A DNA stretch of 42,926 nucleotides, from positions 1 to 42,926 of the forward strand of contig JAZSEL010000063.1 in the NCBI GenBank assembly GCA_045531685.1. The letters run 5' to 3'. The stretch's first letter is position 1, and each line of letters opens with the position of its first letter. This stretch comes from RGIG8767 sp045531685 (lineage in GTDB: Bacteria; Bacillota; Clostridia; Lachnospirales; Lachnospiraceae). The notes under the pieces are model-generated. The model was not told the origin of the DNA. It saw only the letters and a list, made by a program, of their open reading frames with translations, and searched no databases. The position numbers and the translations under genes are program-made. Positions 33,333-41,604 of the stretch are shown here, one piece after another.

Positions 33333-34169
33333 TTACAACCTCATTGTTGTTTGCAAACAAACTTGCTCCATCCATTTTTCAATCAACTGATTTACCAGTT
33401 CAGGTTTATCCGTATTTGAATTATGTCCTGCATCTTTTATCCAATAGATTGGTATATTTGTATTTTTATGCCATGCTTTATTGTATCTGATACACGAACC
33501 GGCTCTGTCTTTCTCTCCACAAATCAACATGGCCGGACAATCAATGTTATATGGCAAATCCTTCTCCATGGCCTCTGCCAGTATTCTAAAACCATGCCCT
33601 GATATTTGTGAATACCGCTTTTTATCTCCATCATATACCATCATAATTTCATGCATTAGTTGTCTTCCGTATTCGGAAACTGCCACTCCTTTAGTCCCTG
33701 CTTTTAGCAAAGATTTCCAAGGATAATAAAAATAAACCGGCTCCATTCTTTTTAACAACCATATCTCCAATGCTGTGACATACTTTCTTTGTAATGGTGC
33801 CGAATCAATAGAAATAAACCCTTTCAACATATCCGGATAAAGCTCTGAAAAAGCCTGGCCGACATATCCTCCCATGGATTGTCCAATAATAACCGGTTTC
33901 TCAATTTTTTCACTTAACAAAATATCATGTAGCCATCTTGCTTTATCCATCAAATCAAAATTGAATTCGAACGGCCATGATGACGCATGCCCGGGAGCAT
34001 CCCATACAAACACATTGTATTTGCCTTCGAAATATTCAATTTGTTTATCAAACAATCTATGGTCCGCTGTTAACCCCGGTAAGAACAGCAATGTCATCTT
34101 ATCCGTATCAAGTATATTAGTCCAATAATGAATCGTACCCGATGCCGTTATGTAAGTTCTTTCTACCAT
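33333..34169 (-). CDS. Alpha/beta hydrolase
   Basis: A 278-residue alpha/beta hydrolase. The oxyanion region is LLFLPGLTADHRLF, the nucleophile elbow is GQSMGG (catalytic Ser near residue 95), the acid lies in ICGEKDRAG, and the base is in IKDAGHNSNTD. It is cytoplasmic, with no signal peptide. The start is ATG 34169 with GGGAG upstream, overlapping the methyltransferase end by 7 bp, so the two are coupled. The longer frame from 34211 would begin inside the methyltransferase with unconserved residues. An esterase or lactonase acting on a small molecule is likely; the substrate is unknown. Confidence 0.88.
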   Translation of the reverse strand: MVERTYITASGTIHYWTNILDTDKMTLLFLPGLTADHRLFDKQIEYFEGKYNVFVWDAPGHASSWPFEFNFDLMDKARWLHDILLSEKIEKPVIIGQSMGGYVGQAFSELYPDMLKGFISIDSAPLQRKYVTALEIWLLKRMEPVYFYYPWKSLLKAGTKGVAVSEYGRQLMHEIMMVYDGDKKRYSQISGHGFRILAEAMEKDLPYNIDCPAMLICGEKDRAGSCIRYNKAWHKNTNIPIYWIKDAGHNSNTDKPELVNQLIEKWMEQVCLQTTMRL

Positions 34170-34954
34170 TTCGTTACTCCCATAGGAATTTCCTTTTTTC
34201 TTATATACCAATTATAGCCTTCAAATATCAATGTCCTTTTCTTACCATCGAAAATAGGTTCCAGACTGTTTTCCATCCAACATCTAACTTCATCGACCGA
34301 CATAATGCCTCTTTCTATCTTTTCATTCACATTGGATTGAATCATCATAAAATCAATAAATTCATCTAAAGAAAAATCATATGTTAACTCATATCTTGTC
34401 TGCTTTTCCATCCTAAAAATATCAGTTAAATCCGTCTGATTCCAAACATCTTCTTTTCTATATGGCTTTGGAAACATCTTCAAATATTTCTCCAGGTACC
34501 ATTCTGTGTATTCCGGTTTATTAACCATTCTGTCTGTAATCCAAAAGTCATACACAACAATCAATCCATTGCTACCAAGTATCTGTTCGGCATTCTTCAA
34601 AAACAAATCTTTATCAACCCAATTAACAACACCGGCTGCTGTGATAATATCATATGGCACCGACGGTATCTTGGTTTCCTCTGCCTTCGAAACATAGAAT
34701 AAATAAGAAGAATCATTATAAATATTTTCACATACTGTAATCATCTCCGGAGAAATATCCGTTCCTGTAACATAATCACAAAGTAATCGCAACGCTTTTG
34801 TTGACAAACCGGCTCCACATCCAACATCAAGTCCGTTTTCCAAATGTTCAATATTGCAGTCCTTCTTTATCCGCTCCATAACCTCTCTATGAAGCCAGGG
34901 TCTTTTCGCATAACCCTCCGCAATTCTTTGTGCATCAAATGCTTTATTATCCAT
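34163..34954 (-). CDS. Class I SAM-dependent methyltransferase
   Basis: A 263-residue methyltransferase. Motif I is LENGLDVGCGAGLSTKALRLL near residue 38, motif II is VTGTDISPEMI, and the post-motif PYDIITAAGVVNWVD is typical of small-molecule methyltransferases of the UbiE/Methyltransf_11 kind. The N terminus DAQRIAEGYAKRPWLH is shared with many uncharacterised Firmicutes proteins. It precedes and overlaps an alpha/beta hydrolase, suggesting a joint role such as modifying or clearing a small compound. The acceptor is unknown. Confidence 0.87.
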   Translation of the reverse strand: MDNKAFDAQRIAEGYAKRPWLHREVMERIKKDCNIEHLENGLDVGCGAGLSTKALRLLCDYVTGTDISPEMITVCENIYNDSSYLFYVSKAEETKIPSVPYDIITAAGVVNWVDKDLFLKNAEQILGSNGLIVVYDFWITDRMVNKPEYTEWYLEKYLKMFPKPYRKEDVWNQTDLTDIFRMEKQTRYELTYDFSLDEFIDFMMIQSNVNEKIERGIMSVDEVRCWMENSLEPIFDGKKRTLIFEGYNWYIRKKEIPMGVTKW

Positions 34955-34972
34955 TTGTGTTTTCCCCTAAAA

Positions 34973-35467
34973 CTATTTATCTGCTGACTGTACCCATTCA
35001 AGCTCATTAGCCGGAACCACTATATAATTACCTGCACCTTCTCCAACACGCAGATACACATTGTTAATCCCCGCTTGAATAATAGTTCTTGCACATAACG
35101 GACAAGGCTTTGCCTTATGGATGGAATTATCCTGTGGATTCACACCTGTTAAATACAAATCTGCTCCTATTGTCTGCTGTCTGGAACAATTTAGCAGTGC
35201 GTTAGCCTCTGCATGAATAGCACGGCACATTCCATAGCCCTCGCCCTGATGCAAATCTCTTTCTATCCGTGGACATTTTCCCATGTCACAACAATTTTCA
35301 AATCCACGCGGAGCACCATTATAGCCTGTTGAAATAACAACATCATCCTTTACGATAACCGCTCCGTATTTTCTCTTAATACATGTACTTCTATATGCAA
35401 ATACTTCTGCACAATTCAGGTACGTATCAACTTTACTTATTCTTTCTCCAGTTTCCGGTCTAACCAT
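34973..35467 (-). CDS. dCMP deaminase family protein
   Basis: A 164-residue zinc deaminase of the dCMP deaminase (ComEB) type. The zinc and proton-shuttle motif is CRAIHAEANALLNC (HAE), and the second zinc motif is KPCPLCARTII (PCxxC). The front part CIKRKYGAVIVKDDVVISTGYNGAPRG is characteristic. It converts dCMP to dUMP, feeding thymidylate synthesis, if the substrate is the classical one. The ribosome site GAGGTG precedes ATG 35467. It lies 18 bp before the methyltransferase gene and 15 bp after a Nudix gene, the three possibly on one transcript. Confidence 0.92.
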   Translation of the reverse strand: MVRPETGERISKVDTYLNCAEVFAYRSTCIKRKYGAVIVKDDVVISTGYNGAPRGFENCCDMGKCPRIERDLHQGEGYGMCRAIHAEANALLNCSRQQTIGADLYLTGVNPQDNSIHKAKPCPLCARTIIQAGINNVYLRVGEGAGNYIVVPANELEWVQSADK

Positions 35468-35482
35468 GATTCACCTCTATCT

Positions 35483-35917
35483 TTATATAACTCCTCTGTT
35501 CTTCGCCTCTTCCAGTAGCTTTGGTTGAATAAGTGGATATGTCCAATTCTCTACCAAAGTATCTGTAATCAGTATCTTTTCAATCTCACTATGTAGTTCT
35601 TCAAAGGAATAAATATCGGCATAATATAACATTCCAAAAGATTCATCATCCATGTTTTCATTTATTCTGGTTTTTCCTTTTACAGAATACACACATATAT
35701 GTCTTATATCAAAATCTACGGCACCGGTTTCTTCTTGAAGTTCCCGTTTTGCAGTCTCCAGAATATCTTCCCCAATTTCCCTATGTCCACCGGGCACTTC
35801 ATATGTGTCACGGTCACGGTGTTTACAAAATACCCATTTCTCTTTCGTCTTTGCAATGATAACTGCAAATTTCAAAAGACTATCATCCACACTATCAAAA
35901 AATTTTACTTCTACCAA
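35483..35917 (-). CDS. Nudix hydrolase
   Basis: A 144-residue Nudix protein with an intact box GGHREIGEDILETAKRELQEETGA (residues about 43-66). It opens LKFAVIIAKTKEKWVFCKHRDRDTYEVPGG. The start appears to be TTG 35917, about ten bases after AAGGTGG; no ATG fits with a ribosome site, so the exact start is uncertain by a few residues. The substrate is unknown; such proteins usually clean up oxidised or non-canonical nucleotides. It is 15 bp upstream of the dCMP deaminase, which would make a small nucleotide-related pair. Confidence 0.87.
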   Translation of the reverse strand: MVEVKFFDSVDDSLLKFAVIIAKTKEKWVFCKHRDRDTYEVPGGHREIGEDILETAKRELQEETGAVDFDIRHICVYSVKGKTRINENMDDESFGMLYYADIYSFEELHSEIEKILITDTLVENWTYPLIQPKLLEEAKNRGVI

Positions 35918-35971
35918 GGTAAATCCACCACCTTATTCGACTTTATCCATATTTATAGAAATGTTATTAAG

Positions 35972-36349
35972 CTATTTCTTCAAATTATTCTCTTTATCAA
36001 AGAAAGACCTTTCCAAAGCGATATACTCTTGTTCCGTACACACTTCCATACACTTAGCTTTGTACTCAGCAGAACGTTCTAACATATCGTTAATCTTAAC
36101 ACAAGGAAATTCTTTGCACTGATTACATTTATCTACACCATGTTCTTTTGTACAATCCACCAAATGATATGTACATTGTTTATGCGAAGAACACCCGGTG
36201 CAAGCAATTTCTTCATTGGAGACAATTGTATCTCTCCAGCCAACCCTATACCAGAGTTCTGCGACTGCTTTCAGTTCTTCATATGTATGTGCATTATATC
36301 TTGGACACTTCAAACAATTGTCACCACATAAGGTTATTTTTTCTTCCAT
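35972..36349 (-). CDS. DUF3795 cysteine-rich protein
   Basis: A 125-residue protein of the DUF3795 type, with several cysteine pairs: CGDNCLKCPRYNAH at the N terminus, CTGCSSHKQCTYHLVDC in the middle and CNQCKEFPC after it. Such a pattern usually binds zinc or an iron-sulfur cluster; neither is proven for this family. There is no membrane segment. The start is ATG 36349 with GAGG close upstream. Function unknown; homologues are common as single genes in Clostridia. Confidence 0.85.
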   Translation of the reverse strand: MEEKITLCGDNCLKCPRYNAHTYEELKAVAELWYRVGWRDTIVSNEEIACTGCSSHKQCTYHLVDCTKEHGVDKCNQCKEFPCVKINDMLERSAEYKAKCMEVCTEQEYIALERSFFDKENNLKK

Positions 36350-36383
36350 GCCTCACACCTGCAAATCCCACTATTTATTATAA

Positions 36384-36854
36384 TTAATATTTATACCTCA
36401 TATCCGTATATCTATTTTCTTTTTTAACAAATCCCATTTTTGAATATATCGGATACCCTTCCTTGGTCGCACTCAAATCAACTCTTCCTAAACCACGCTT
36501 TTTTCCATAAGCAATAAGATTTTGCATGAGTTTGGTGCACAATCCTTTGCCCCTATATTCAGGCTCTGTATATACATTCAAAACTTCTCCATATATGCCA
36601 TTTAATAATATGGAATTAGCCGGCATCTCAATGATATGTAAATAGGCAACAGAAACAATCCGATTATTGTCTTTTGCAACAAAGGCTATCAATTCGTCAC
36701 CTAATTTTCTGTTGAAATAATCCGGCAATTGCTTCTCCATACATTCTCTTTCATGGTCACTTACATCACCAAAATCATCAACCATATATGCAATTCTTAA
36801 CTTAATTAATTCATCAATATCTGCTTTTGTTGCTTCACTAAATACTATACTCAT
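36384..36854 (-). CDS. GNAT family N-acetyltransferase
   Basis: A 156-residue GNAT. Acetyl-CoA motif A is LNVYTEPEYRGKGLCTKLMQNLIAY (RxxGxG type), with the following VDLSATKEGYPIYSKMGFVKK typical of small acetyltransferases. The N-terminal ATKADIDELIKLRIAYM is the usual opening helix. I chose ATG 36854 (MSIVFSEATK), seven bases after GAGGGAG, over ATG 36866. The acceptor is unknown. It is followed 34 bp downstream by the DUF3795 gene. Confidence 0.9.
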   Translation of the reverse strand: MSIVFSEATKADIDELIKLRIAYMVDDFGDVSDHERECMEKQLPDYFNRKLGDELIAFVAKDNNRIVSVAYLHIIEMPANSILLNGIYGEVLNVYTEPEYRGKGLCTKLMQNLIAYGKKRGLGRVDLSATKEGYPIYSKMGFVKKENRYTDMRYKY

Positions 36855-36895
36855 ATGCTCCCTCAACCGTTCAAAAACTTCAGCTTACACATTTA

Positions 36896-37390
36896 TTATT
36901 TTGTAATAACCATATTACATCTTCCCCATAATTCATCTTTAAAAGGAAACTCTTTTTCTGTTAATGTTCTTTCTTTAAATCCAACCTTTTCATAACATTT
37001 CTTAGCCCCTGGATTTTCAGGAAAAACATTCAATTGCACTGCATCCGCTTTTGCGATTTCAAATGCATATTTAACGGCTAATTTCAACATTTCACAGCCA
37101 TAGCCTTTATTTCTTGCCGTATTATCAATGACAACAAATTTCAGCATCCCTTCATTTGTACTCAAATTCACGGAAAAACAGAAAAATCCTACCACTTGTC
37201 CATCATCTGTAGTTGCAACAAAGGGACTATCTCCAAATCGTTCTTCTGCTTCTTGCAGCAATTCATCAAATCCCTTTTTCTCCAGTGGGTAAGGTATTAA
37301 ATTTGCACACCACAAAGCATGTGAGCGTTCTTCTGTTACCCATTGGGATATAATATTATAATCTTTATTTTGATAAGGTCTTAATCTCAT
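36896..37390 (-). CDS. GNAT family N-acetyltransferase
   Basis: A 164-residue GNAT of the RimJ/RimL-like acetyltransferase branch. The beta strand VVGFFCFSVN and the CoA-binding segment VIDNTARNKGYGCEMLKLAVKYAF (RNKGYG) are intact, and VQLNVFPENPGAKKCYEKVGFKE is the family's C-terminal motif. The opening RPYQNKDYNIISQWV is normal. It is unlike the GNAT immediately downstream, so this is not a tandem duplication. The acceptor is unknown. Confidence 0.9.
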   Translation of the reverse strand: MRLRPYQNKDYNIISQWVTEERSHALWCANLIPYPLEKKGFDELLQEAEERFGDSPFVATTDDGQVVGFFCFSVNLSTNEGMLKFVVIDNTARNKGYGCEMLKLAVKYAFEIAKADAVQLNVFPENPGAKKCYEKVGFKERTLTEKEFPFKDELWGRCNMVITK

Positions 37391-37424
37391 TATTCATTCC
37401 ACTTCTTTTATTTGTATAGATGTA

Positions 37425-37625
37425 TTATTTCTTTCGTTGCTTATCTAAAAGATCTTTTAATGCCTCCTCACTGATACTAACCCAGGCATCTTCTTCCTCT
37501 GCATTAAATCCAAGGTATTGTGCCAAAGTCCGTTCATCGTCACTCATTCCCCATTGATAAGAGTATTCGTCAATTTCTTCAAATTCAATTTCACCTGCAA
37601 GGTAACGTTCTTTAAATGTTGCCAT
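37425..37625 (-). CDS. Small acidic protein of unknown function
   Basis: A 66-residue acidic protein (MATFKERYLAGEIEFEEIDEY at the N terminus). It has an aromatic core YSYQWGMSD, a Glu/Asp block EEEDAWVSI and a helical end EALKDLLDKQRKK. There is no cysteine, signal peptide or membrane segment. A strong ribosome site (AAGGGAG) precedes ATG 37625 and the frame is compact, so it is likely real. I do not recognise a named family. Small size and acidity would suit an antitoxin, inhibitor or adaptor, but no toxin partner is seen beside it. Confidence 0.65.
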   Translation of the reverse strand: MATFKERYLAGEIEFEEIDEYSYQWGMSDDERTLAQYLGFNAEEEDAWVSISEEALKDLLDKQRKK

Positions 37626-37665
37626 TTTCTATTTCTCCCTTCTTTCAGTACATTGCCAATTTGTT

Positions 37666-38235
37666 TTACAGATTCGACTTTTTCAACCTCTGCTTATATA
37701 AGAAACAATCCTTATCGTGTGAATATATTACACCGATTGCTTGTAAATAGGAATATATGATAACCGAACCAACAAATGTCATTCCCCTCTTTTGCAAATC
37801 ATTGGAAATAGCATCCGACAAGTCATTTGTTGTCCTATCTGTTTCAAATATGGTTTTATCATTTATAAAGGTTCTCAAATAATTATGGAAGGAACCAAAC
37901 TCGCCAACTATCGCCTTAAAAATCTTACTATTTTTAATACTAGCATTGATTTTACGCTTATTTCTTATAATGTCTTTATTACTTAATAATTCACAAACTT
38001 TATTTTCATCATAAGAAATTACTTTGTCCAACTCAAAATCATCATACGCTTTTCTGAAGTTTTCTCTTTTATTAAGAACACATTCCCAAGATAAACCTGC
38101 TTGAAAAGATTCTAATATCAACATTTCATACAAATACTTATCATCAAAATTCGGCACACACCATTCTTCATCGTGGTATTTCACATACAGATCATTTTTT
38201 AAGTTGCACCATTTACATCTTCTTCTGTCGTCCAT
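37666..38235 (-). CDS. tag: DNA-3-methyladenine glycosylase I
   Basis: A 189-residue Tag-type glycosylase that removes 3-methyladenine from DNA. The zinc snap is complete: the N-terminal CKWC Cys and the His of KYHDEEW, and the C-terminal His and Cys in YSHDKDCF. FQAGLSWECVLNKRENFRKAYDDFE is the family's active-site region, with the catalytic-pocket Glu of ILESFQAGLSW present. The start is ATG 38235 after AAAGGG. It stands alone among unrelated genes, as tag often does. Confidence 0.93.
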   Translation of the reverse strand: MDDRRRCKWCNLKNDLYVKYHDEEWCVPNFDDKYLYEMLILESFQAGLSWECVLNKRENFRKAYDDFELDKVISYDENKVCELLSNKDIIRNKRKINASIKNSKIFKAIVGEFGSFHNYLRTFINDKTIFETDRTTNDLSDAISNDLQKRGMTFVGSVIIYSYLQAIGVIYSHDKDCFLYKQRLKKSNL

Positions 38236-38273
38236 ATTTTGTTTACCCTTTCAACATATCTTGCATATGTTTC

Positions 38274-38918
38274 CTATCTAAGTCCAAAATGTTTTTCTAC
38301 TTGAGCTACAGTATTCTCCACAGTACTTTCCTTCGTTCTTTCCAACCAGAAAAAGTCACTATTCTTTATATCATTGTAACTCTTCTCATTCAGACTTTGT
38401 AGCGTAGCGTTACAGATTGCTTTTGCCTTTTCCACATCTGATGCACTATGTATAAAATTGCAAAACCCCTGATGGTCCGGACGATTACAATACTCCTCTA
38501 CCAAATTAACAGGTTCTTTAATTAAAAATGCCACGCGTGATGGTTCCGTAATCATTTCAGCTTGTTCCATGGTCAAATGACAATCACACACTACCTTACA
38601 ATTTTGAGAAAGGCGAATTAAATCCATTAATACAAAATCCAATTGTTCTCTTGTATTATGAATCAGCCATTGCTTATATTCCTCCACCGTACGACCGAAA
38701 AACTCGTCAGCATCTTTGAAGAATTTATTCATGGATGGTTGGAAAGCCGCATCAGAAAGTTTCTGATGCTTTTCAAACATTTCATCAATATCGTACACTA
38801 TCAAACCGTGTCGTTTAGCTAATTCTCTTGAAATAGTAGTTTTTCCACCACATGGATTTCCTGTTACAAAATATACATTTTTCAAATATTCTTTTATTAC
38901 ATTATCTTGAAATATCAT
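38274..38918 (-). CDS. P-loop nucleoside/small-molecule kinase-like protein
   Basis: A 214-residue P-loop protein. The Walker A motif is VTGNPCGGKTTISREL near residue 19, followed by the adenylate/shikimate-kinase-like YDIDEMF. A helical lid region and a later VVCDCHLT strand are in the right order. The sequence suggests a small-molecule kinase such as a nucleoside or sugar kinase rather than an AAA ATPase. Its acceptor is unknown. The leader upstream contains two mutually exclusive perfect hairpins, and AAAGGAGA lies just before the start. A premature ATG-TAA sits in between, so the true start is ATG 38918. Confidence 0.82.
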   Translation of the reverse strand: MIFQDNVIKEYLKNVYFVTGNPCGGKTTISRELAKRHGLIVYDIDEMFEKHQKLSDAAFQPSMNKFFKDADEFFGRTVEEYKQWLIHNTREQLDFVLMDLIRLSQNCKVVCDCHLTMEQAEMITEPSRVAFLIKEPVNLVEEYCNRPDHQGFCNFIHSASDVEKAKAICNATLQSLNEKSYNDIKNSDFFWLERTKESTVENTVAQVEKHFGLR

Positions 38919-38935
38919 TACATAATCTCCTTTAA

Positions 38936-38993
38936 TTAAATAGTTTTCCGTGTTCTAAATGTACATAAAACTATTTAACAATGTTTTATGTAC
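38936..38993 (-). promoter_or_regulatory. Two overlapping perfect hairpins in the leader of the kinase gene
   Basis: GTACATAAAAC / GTTTTATGTAC (38961-38971 and 38983-38993; 11 bp, 11-nt loop) and TTAAATAGTTTT / AAAACTATTTAA (38936-38947 and 38967-38978; 12 bp, 19-nt loop). They share bases 38967-38971, so only one can form. The second stem ends one base from the ribosome site. No T-run follows either stem. Confidence 0.5.
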
Positions 38994-39081
38994 TTAGATA
39001 CTTCTCAATCTTAAACACCCTGTCATATTAGTCATCTCCTTATACAAATTTATTTAACTGTTCAGCTTTACAACAAACAAT

Positions 39082-39735
39082 TTAAATATCAAATTCTACA
39101 AAATAAATTGCCTCATCAAAATCTCCGGTTTCTCGGAAATCATCTATCTCTTTTCCAATTCTATACTTGCCGGCAGGAATATCTCCATATAGCCACTCCC
39201 ATTTTACTTCCCACTTGCATACATCATTCATTGGAATTATCCATGCTTCTTGTGTCCAAGCGAATTCACCTTCCACAGCATAAGGCATTTCTTTCCATCC
39301 GTTTTCTTTTGTCCATTGCTCCAAAATAAACCAGCTGCCTGTTTGTAACTCTCCCGTAGGTTCTCCATCTGCTTGAGTGCATATAATAGTTAATCCTTTG
39401 GAGGTAATATTTCCTACCGTTAAGGTAATTCCCCACGCTTCTTCAAAGACCATAAATTCCGGCGGATAATAGGATGAAAACACTCTGTCTTCCTCCGATA
39501 ACTCTAACCAATTTAAAGTATCATTGCATAATTCAGCTTTATTATACGCTTTGCCATTATATGTAATAGTTTCATTTGGCTCTAAAATCGGAATTGACTC
39601 AACAAATGGTGCATTATCATACAATACTTCATCCACAAGAACACTCTGTTGATTTGACGTTTCTATTTCTCTATTACAACCAACCAGTCCCAATACACAC
39701 ATAGCTACTAAAACTGATGCAATAATTCTTTTCAT
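39082..39735 (-). CDS. Lipoprotein with bacterial Ig-like domain
   Basis: A 217-residue predicted lipoprotein. The signal peptide MKRIIASVLVAMCVLGLVGC ends in a lipobox (LVGC) with Cys near residue 20, so it would be anchored to the outer face of the membrane. The rest is a Trp-rich beta domain (GLTIICTQADGEPTGELQTGSWFILEQW, quoted in part: TGELQTGSWFILEQW; ending IPAGKYRIGKEIDDF) like the Ig-like domain found in many Firmicutes lipoproteins. The start is ATG 39735 after AAAGGAG; the frame to 39771 is ahead of the ribosome site. Binding partner unknown. Confidence 0.83.
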   Translation of the reverse strand: MKRIIASVLVAMCVLGLVGCNREIETSNQQSVLVDEVLYDNAPFVESIPILEPNETITYNGKAYNKAELCNDTLNWLELSEEDRVFSSYYPPEFMVFEEAWGITLTVGNITSKGLTIICTQADGEPTGELQTGSWFILEQWTKENGWKEMPYAVEGEFAWTQEAWIIPMNDVCKWEVKWEWLYGDIPAGKYRIGKEIDDFRETGDFDEAIYFVEFDI

Positions 39736-39787
39736 GTAATCATGCTCCTTTGTTTCATCAGAAGTTAGCAACCTCTATAAATGAAAC

Positions 39788-40237
39788 TTATTTTTTAATA
39801 ATATTCCATTCGTCATCTTCTACGACATATTGAAATTCACTCAAATTATCATTAAGCATTACTTCTATTAGATCATAAAAATCATCAACTAAATTAACCT
39901 TATTAAGTTCTTCACTTTTAATCCAATGCATTTTTCCTTCATCTGAAGAACAAAGCGTACCCTCATACTGATTAGTTTCAAAAAGAAAAACAACATATCG
40001 TCCCTCATGTATTGGAAAATGTTTTACACCACACAATTTTGGATTAATAATCGTTAATCCAGTCTCTTCTTTCATTTCCCGAATAACAGCATCAACAATA
40101 GATTCCCCTTGTTCAACATGTCCACCAGGTAATGTAAATCCTTGCCAATCTTCTTTCACTCTATCTTGTAACAAATATTGTCCATTCTGATGTAATAAGC
40201 ATAACACTGTAAGTTCTACTACTTCTGTGCAAGACAT
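39788..40237 (-). CDS. Nudix hydrolase (8-oxo-dGTP diphosphatase-like)
   Basis: A 149-residue Nudix protein with box GGHVEQGESIVDAVIREMKEETGL (residues about 37-60). The layout VELTVLCLLHQNGQYLLQDR and GFTLPGGHVEQGES resemble MutT-type 8-oxo-dGTP diphosphatases, so nucleotide-pool cleaning is plausible. GAGAGG precedes ATG 40237. It is the third Nudix gene in the window, differing clearly in sequence from the other two, so it is not a recent copy. Confidence 0.88.
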   Translation of the reverse strand: MSCTEVVELTVLCLLHQNGQYLLQDRVKEDWQGFTLPGGHVEQGESIVDAVIREMKEETGLTIINPKLCGVKHFPIHEGRYVVFLFETNQYEGTLCSSDEGKMHWIKSEELNKVNLVDDFYDLIEVMLNDNLSEFQYVVEDDEWNIIKK

Positions 40238-40272
40238 TCCATATACCTCTCTTTTGTTAATAAGAAATTATT

Positions 40273-40890
40273 TTACAAAATATTGCATATTTCAATTAAA
40301 CTGTTAACCGTATAATCCGCTTTCTCAACCTTTTGTTTAATATCCCAATATTGACCAAAACCTTGTTTAACCCATATTGTTTGCATACCTAATAACTTCG
40401 CTGGAACTATATCATTATCTATTCTATCTCCAATCATTATTGCATCACTTGGTTTACAATTGCTTCTTTCTAACGCAATTTCGAATATTCTCCTATCTGG
40501 CTTTGCGACACCTTCTTCTGCGGACGCTATAATCAAATCAATATATTTCGATACTCCATGCTGTTCTAATCGCCCTTTTGTCCCCAGAGATTGATTTGCA
40601 ATTATTCCAATTTTATATCTAGTGCTAAGTATCTCGAGACACTTAGCAGCATCACTGTAAAGTTTTTCATCTTCTGCATGCCACTTTGTTAATTCAATAT
40701 CCAATAAATTGGCTACTTCCAAATCGCCTTTTTTATTTTGTTTATAAAATTCCATTGCTTTATTATATACATAAGAATAAGTTGTATTAGCCAGATCAGC
40801 AATATCCTTCATTCTATGTTCATATGCAAACCGTTCATCTATTAATGTTGACCCAATATCAAAAAACACCCATTTAATATTTTTAAGCAT
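40273..40890 (-). CDS. HAD-superfamily hydrolase
   Basis: A 205-residue HAD of subfamily IA. Motif I is FFDIGSTLIDE, in which the second Asp of DxD is replaced by Gly-Ser-Thr (DIGST), so the general acid Asp normally two residues after the nucleophile is missing. The remaining motifs are present (IIANQS for motif II, KPDRRIF with the Lys, and GDRIDNDIVPAKLLGMQTIWVKQG for motif IV). DxGxT replaces DxDxT in some HAD phosphatases that still work, so activity cannot be ruled out. The start is ATG 40890 after GGAGAG; a TTG six bases earlier is less likely. Confidence 0.83.
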   Translation of the reverse strand: MLKNIKWVFFDIGSTLIDERFAYEHRMKDIADLANTTYSYVYNKAMEFYKQNKKGDLEVANLLDIELTKWHAEDEKLYSDAAKCLEILSTRYKIGIIANQSLGTKGRLEQHGVSKYIDLIIASAEEGVAKPDRRIFEIALERSNCKPSDAIMIGDRIDNDIVPAKLLGMQTIWVKQGFGQYWDIKQKVEKADYTVNSLIEICNIL

Positions 40891-40937
40891 ATACAACTCT
40901 CCAAACTAAAGATATCCTAACCCATACAAAACATACA

Positions 40938-41351
40938 TTATTTTTCTATGTACATTGTCATTCCCAAACTTTTCGAAAACCCAAATTTCTCATAAAATGT
41001 ATCTTTGCCAATTGCAGCAGTCAATCCAACACTTACAATAGTCCCCGGCTCTGTGTTCGATTTAATGTATTCTAATAATCGATTAACAATTTTCGTCCCT
41101 ATGCCTTGTCCTTGATACTGAGGTAAAACAATAATTTCTTGCAAATACCAATACAAAAATCCATCTCCAACTAGCCTCCCCATGCCAATGACTTCACCAT
41201 TATATACAGCTGTCACATCAAACAAATTGTTGTTTAACGCTTTTTCTACTTGCTCAATCGGTCTTTCCATAAAACCTGTTGCAACTTTTAAACGTATAAA
41301 ATCTTTTGCTCTCAATTCATTTTCTACCAAGCAGTATTCCAACTCATTCAT
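40938..41351 (-). CDS. GNAT family N-acetyltransferase
   Basis: A 137-residue GNAT. The strand GMGRLVGDGFLYWYLQEIIVLPQYQGQGIGTKIVNRLLEYI (quoted in part: LPQYQGQGIGTKIV) carries the acetyl-CoA motif Q-x-x-G-x-G. YEKFGFSKSLGMTMYIEK is the usual C-terminal strand. It is shorter than the two GNAT genes upstream and unrelated to them in detail. GGGGG precedes ATG 41351. The acceptor is unknown. Confidence 0.88.
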   Translation of the reverse strand: MNELEYCLVENELRAKDFIRLKVATGFMERPIEQVEKALNNNLFDVTAVYNGEVIGMGRLVGDGFLYWYLQEIIVLPQYQGQGIGTKIVNRLLEYIKSNTEPGTIVSVGLTAAIGKDTFYEKFGFSKSLGMTMYIEK

Positions 41352-41383
41352 ATTTTCCCCCTAAGACTATACAATCAAAACTG

Positions 41384-41581
41384 TTACCTACGCTGTCGCC
41401 ATTTAGAAACAAAGCACTTACATCGCTCAAGAAATCCATTATATTCATTCAGCTTAAAACTAGCTTCTTCTGACTTTTTCATAACAAAAACTTCACTATT
41501 ACAGTTTCTCCTGGCTCCACATTTTGGACAAATCAATTCTCCGTCATCTATCATATTTCCACATTTCAAACAGTAAACCAT
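41384..41581 (-). CDS. Zinc-ribbon small protein
   Basis: A 65-residue protein starting with a zinc ribbon: CLKCG and CPKCG (residues about 4-8 and 18-22). A Glu/Lys-rich segment follows, with a short basic end (SKWRQRR). There is no recognisable further domain. The ribosome site is weak (AGAAG). The two Cys pairs make zinc binding very likely; the role may be adaptor or regulator. The short length and basic tail could also mean the start of a longer protein cut short, as zinc-ribbon proteins of this kind often continue into a membrane or Ig-like region. Confidence 0.7.
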   Translation of the reverse strand: MVYCLKCGNMIDDGELICPKCGARRNCNSEVFVMKKSEEASFKLNEYNGFLERCKCFVSKWRQRR

Positions 41582-41604
41582 AATTATTCTTCTATTTTTC
41601 CGTC

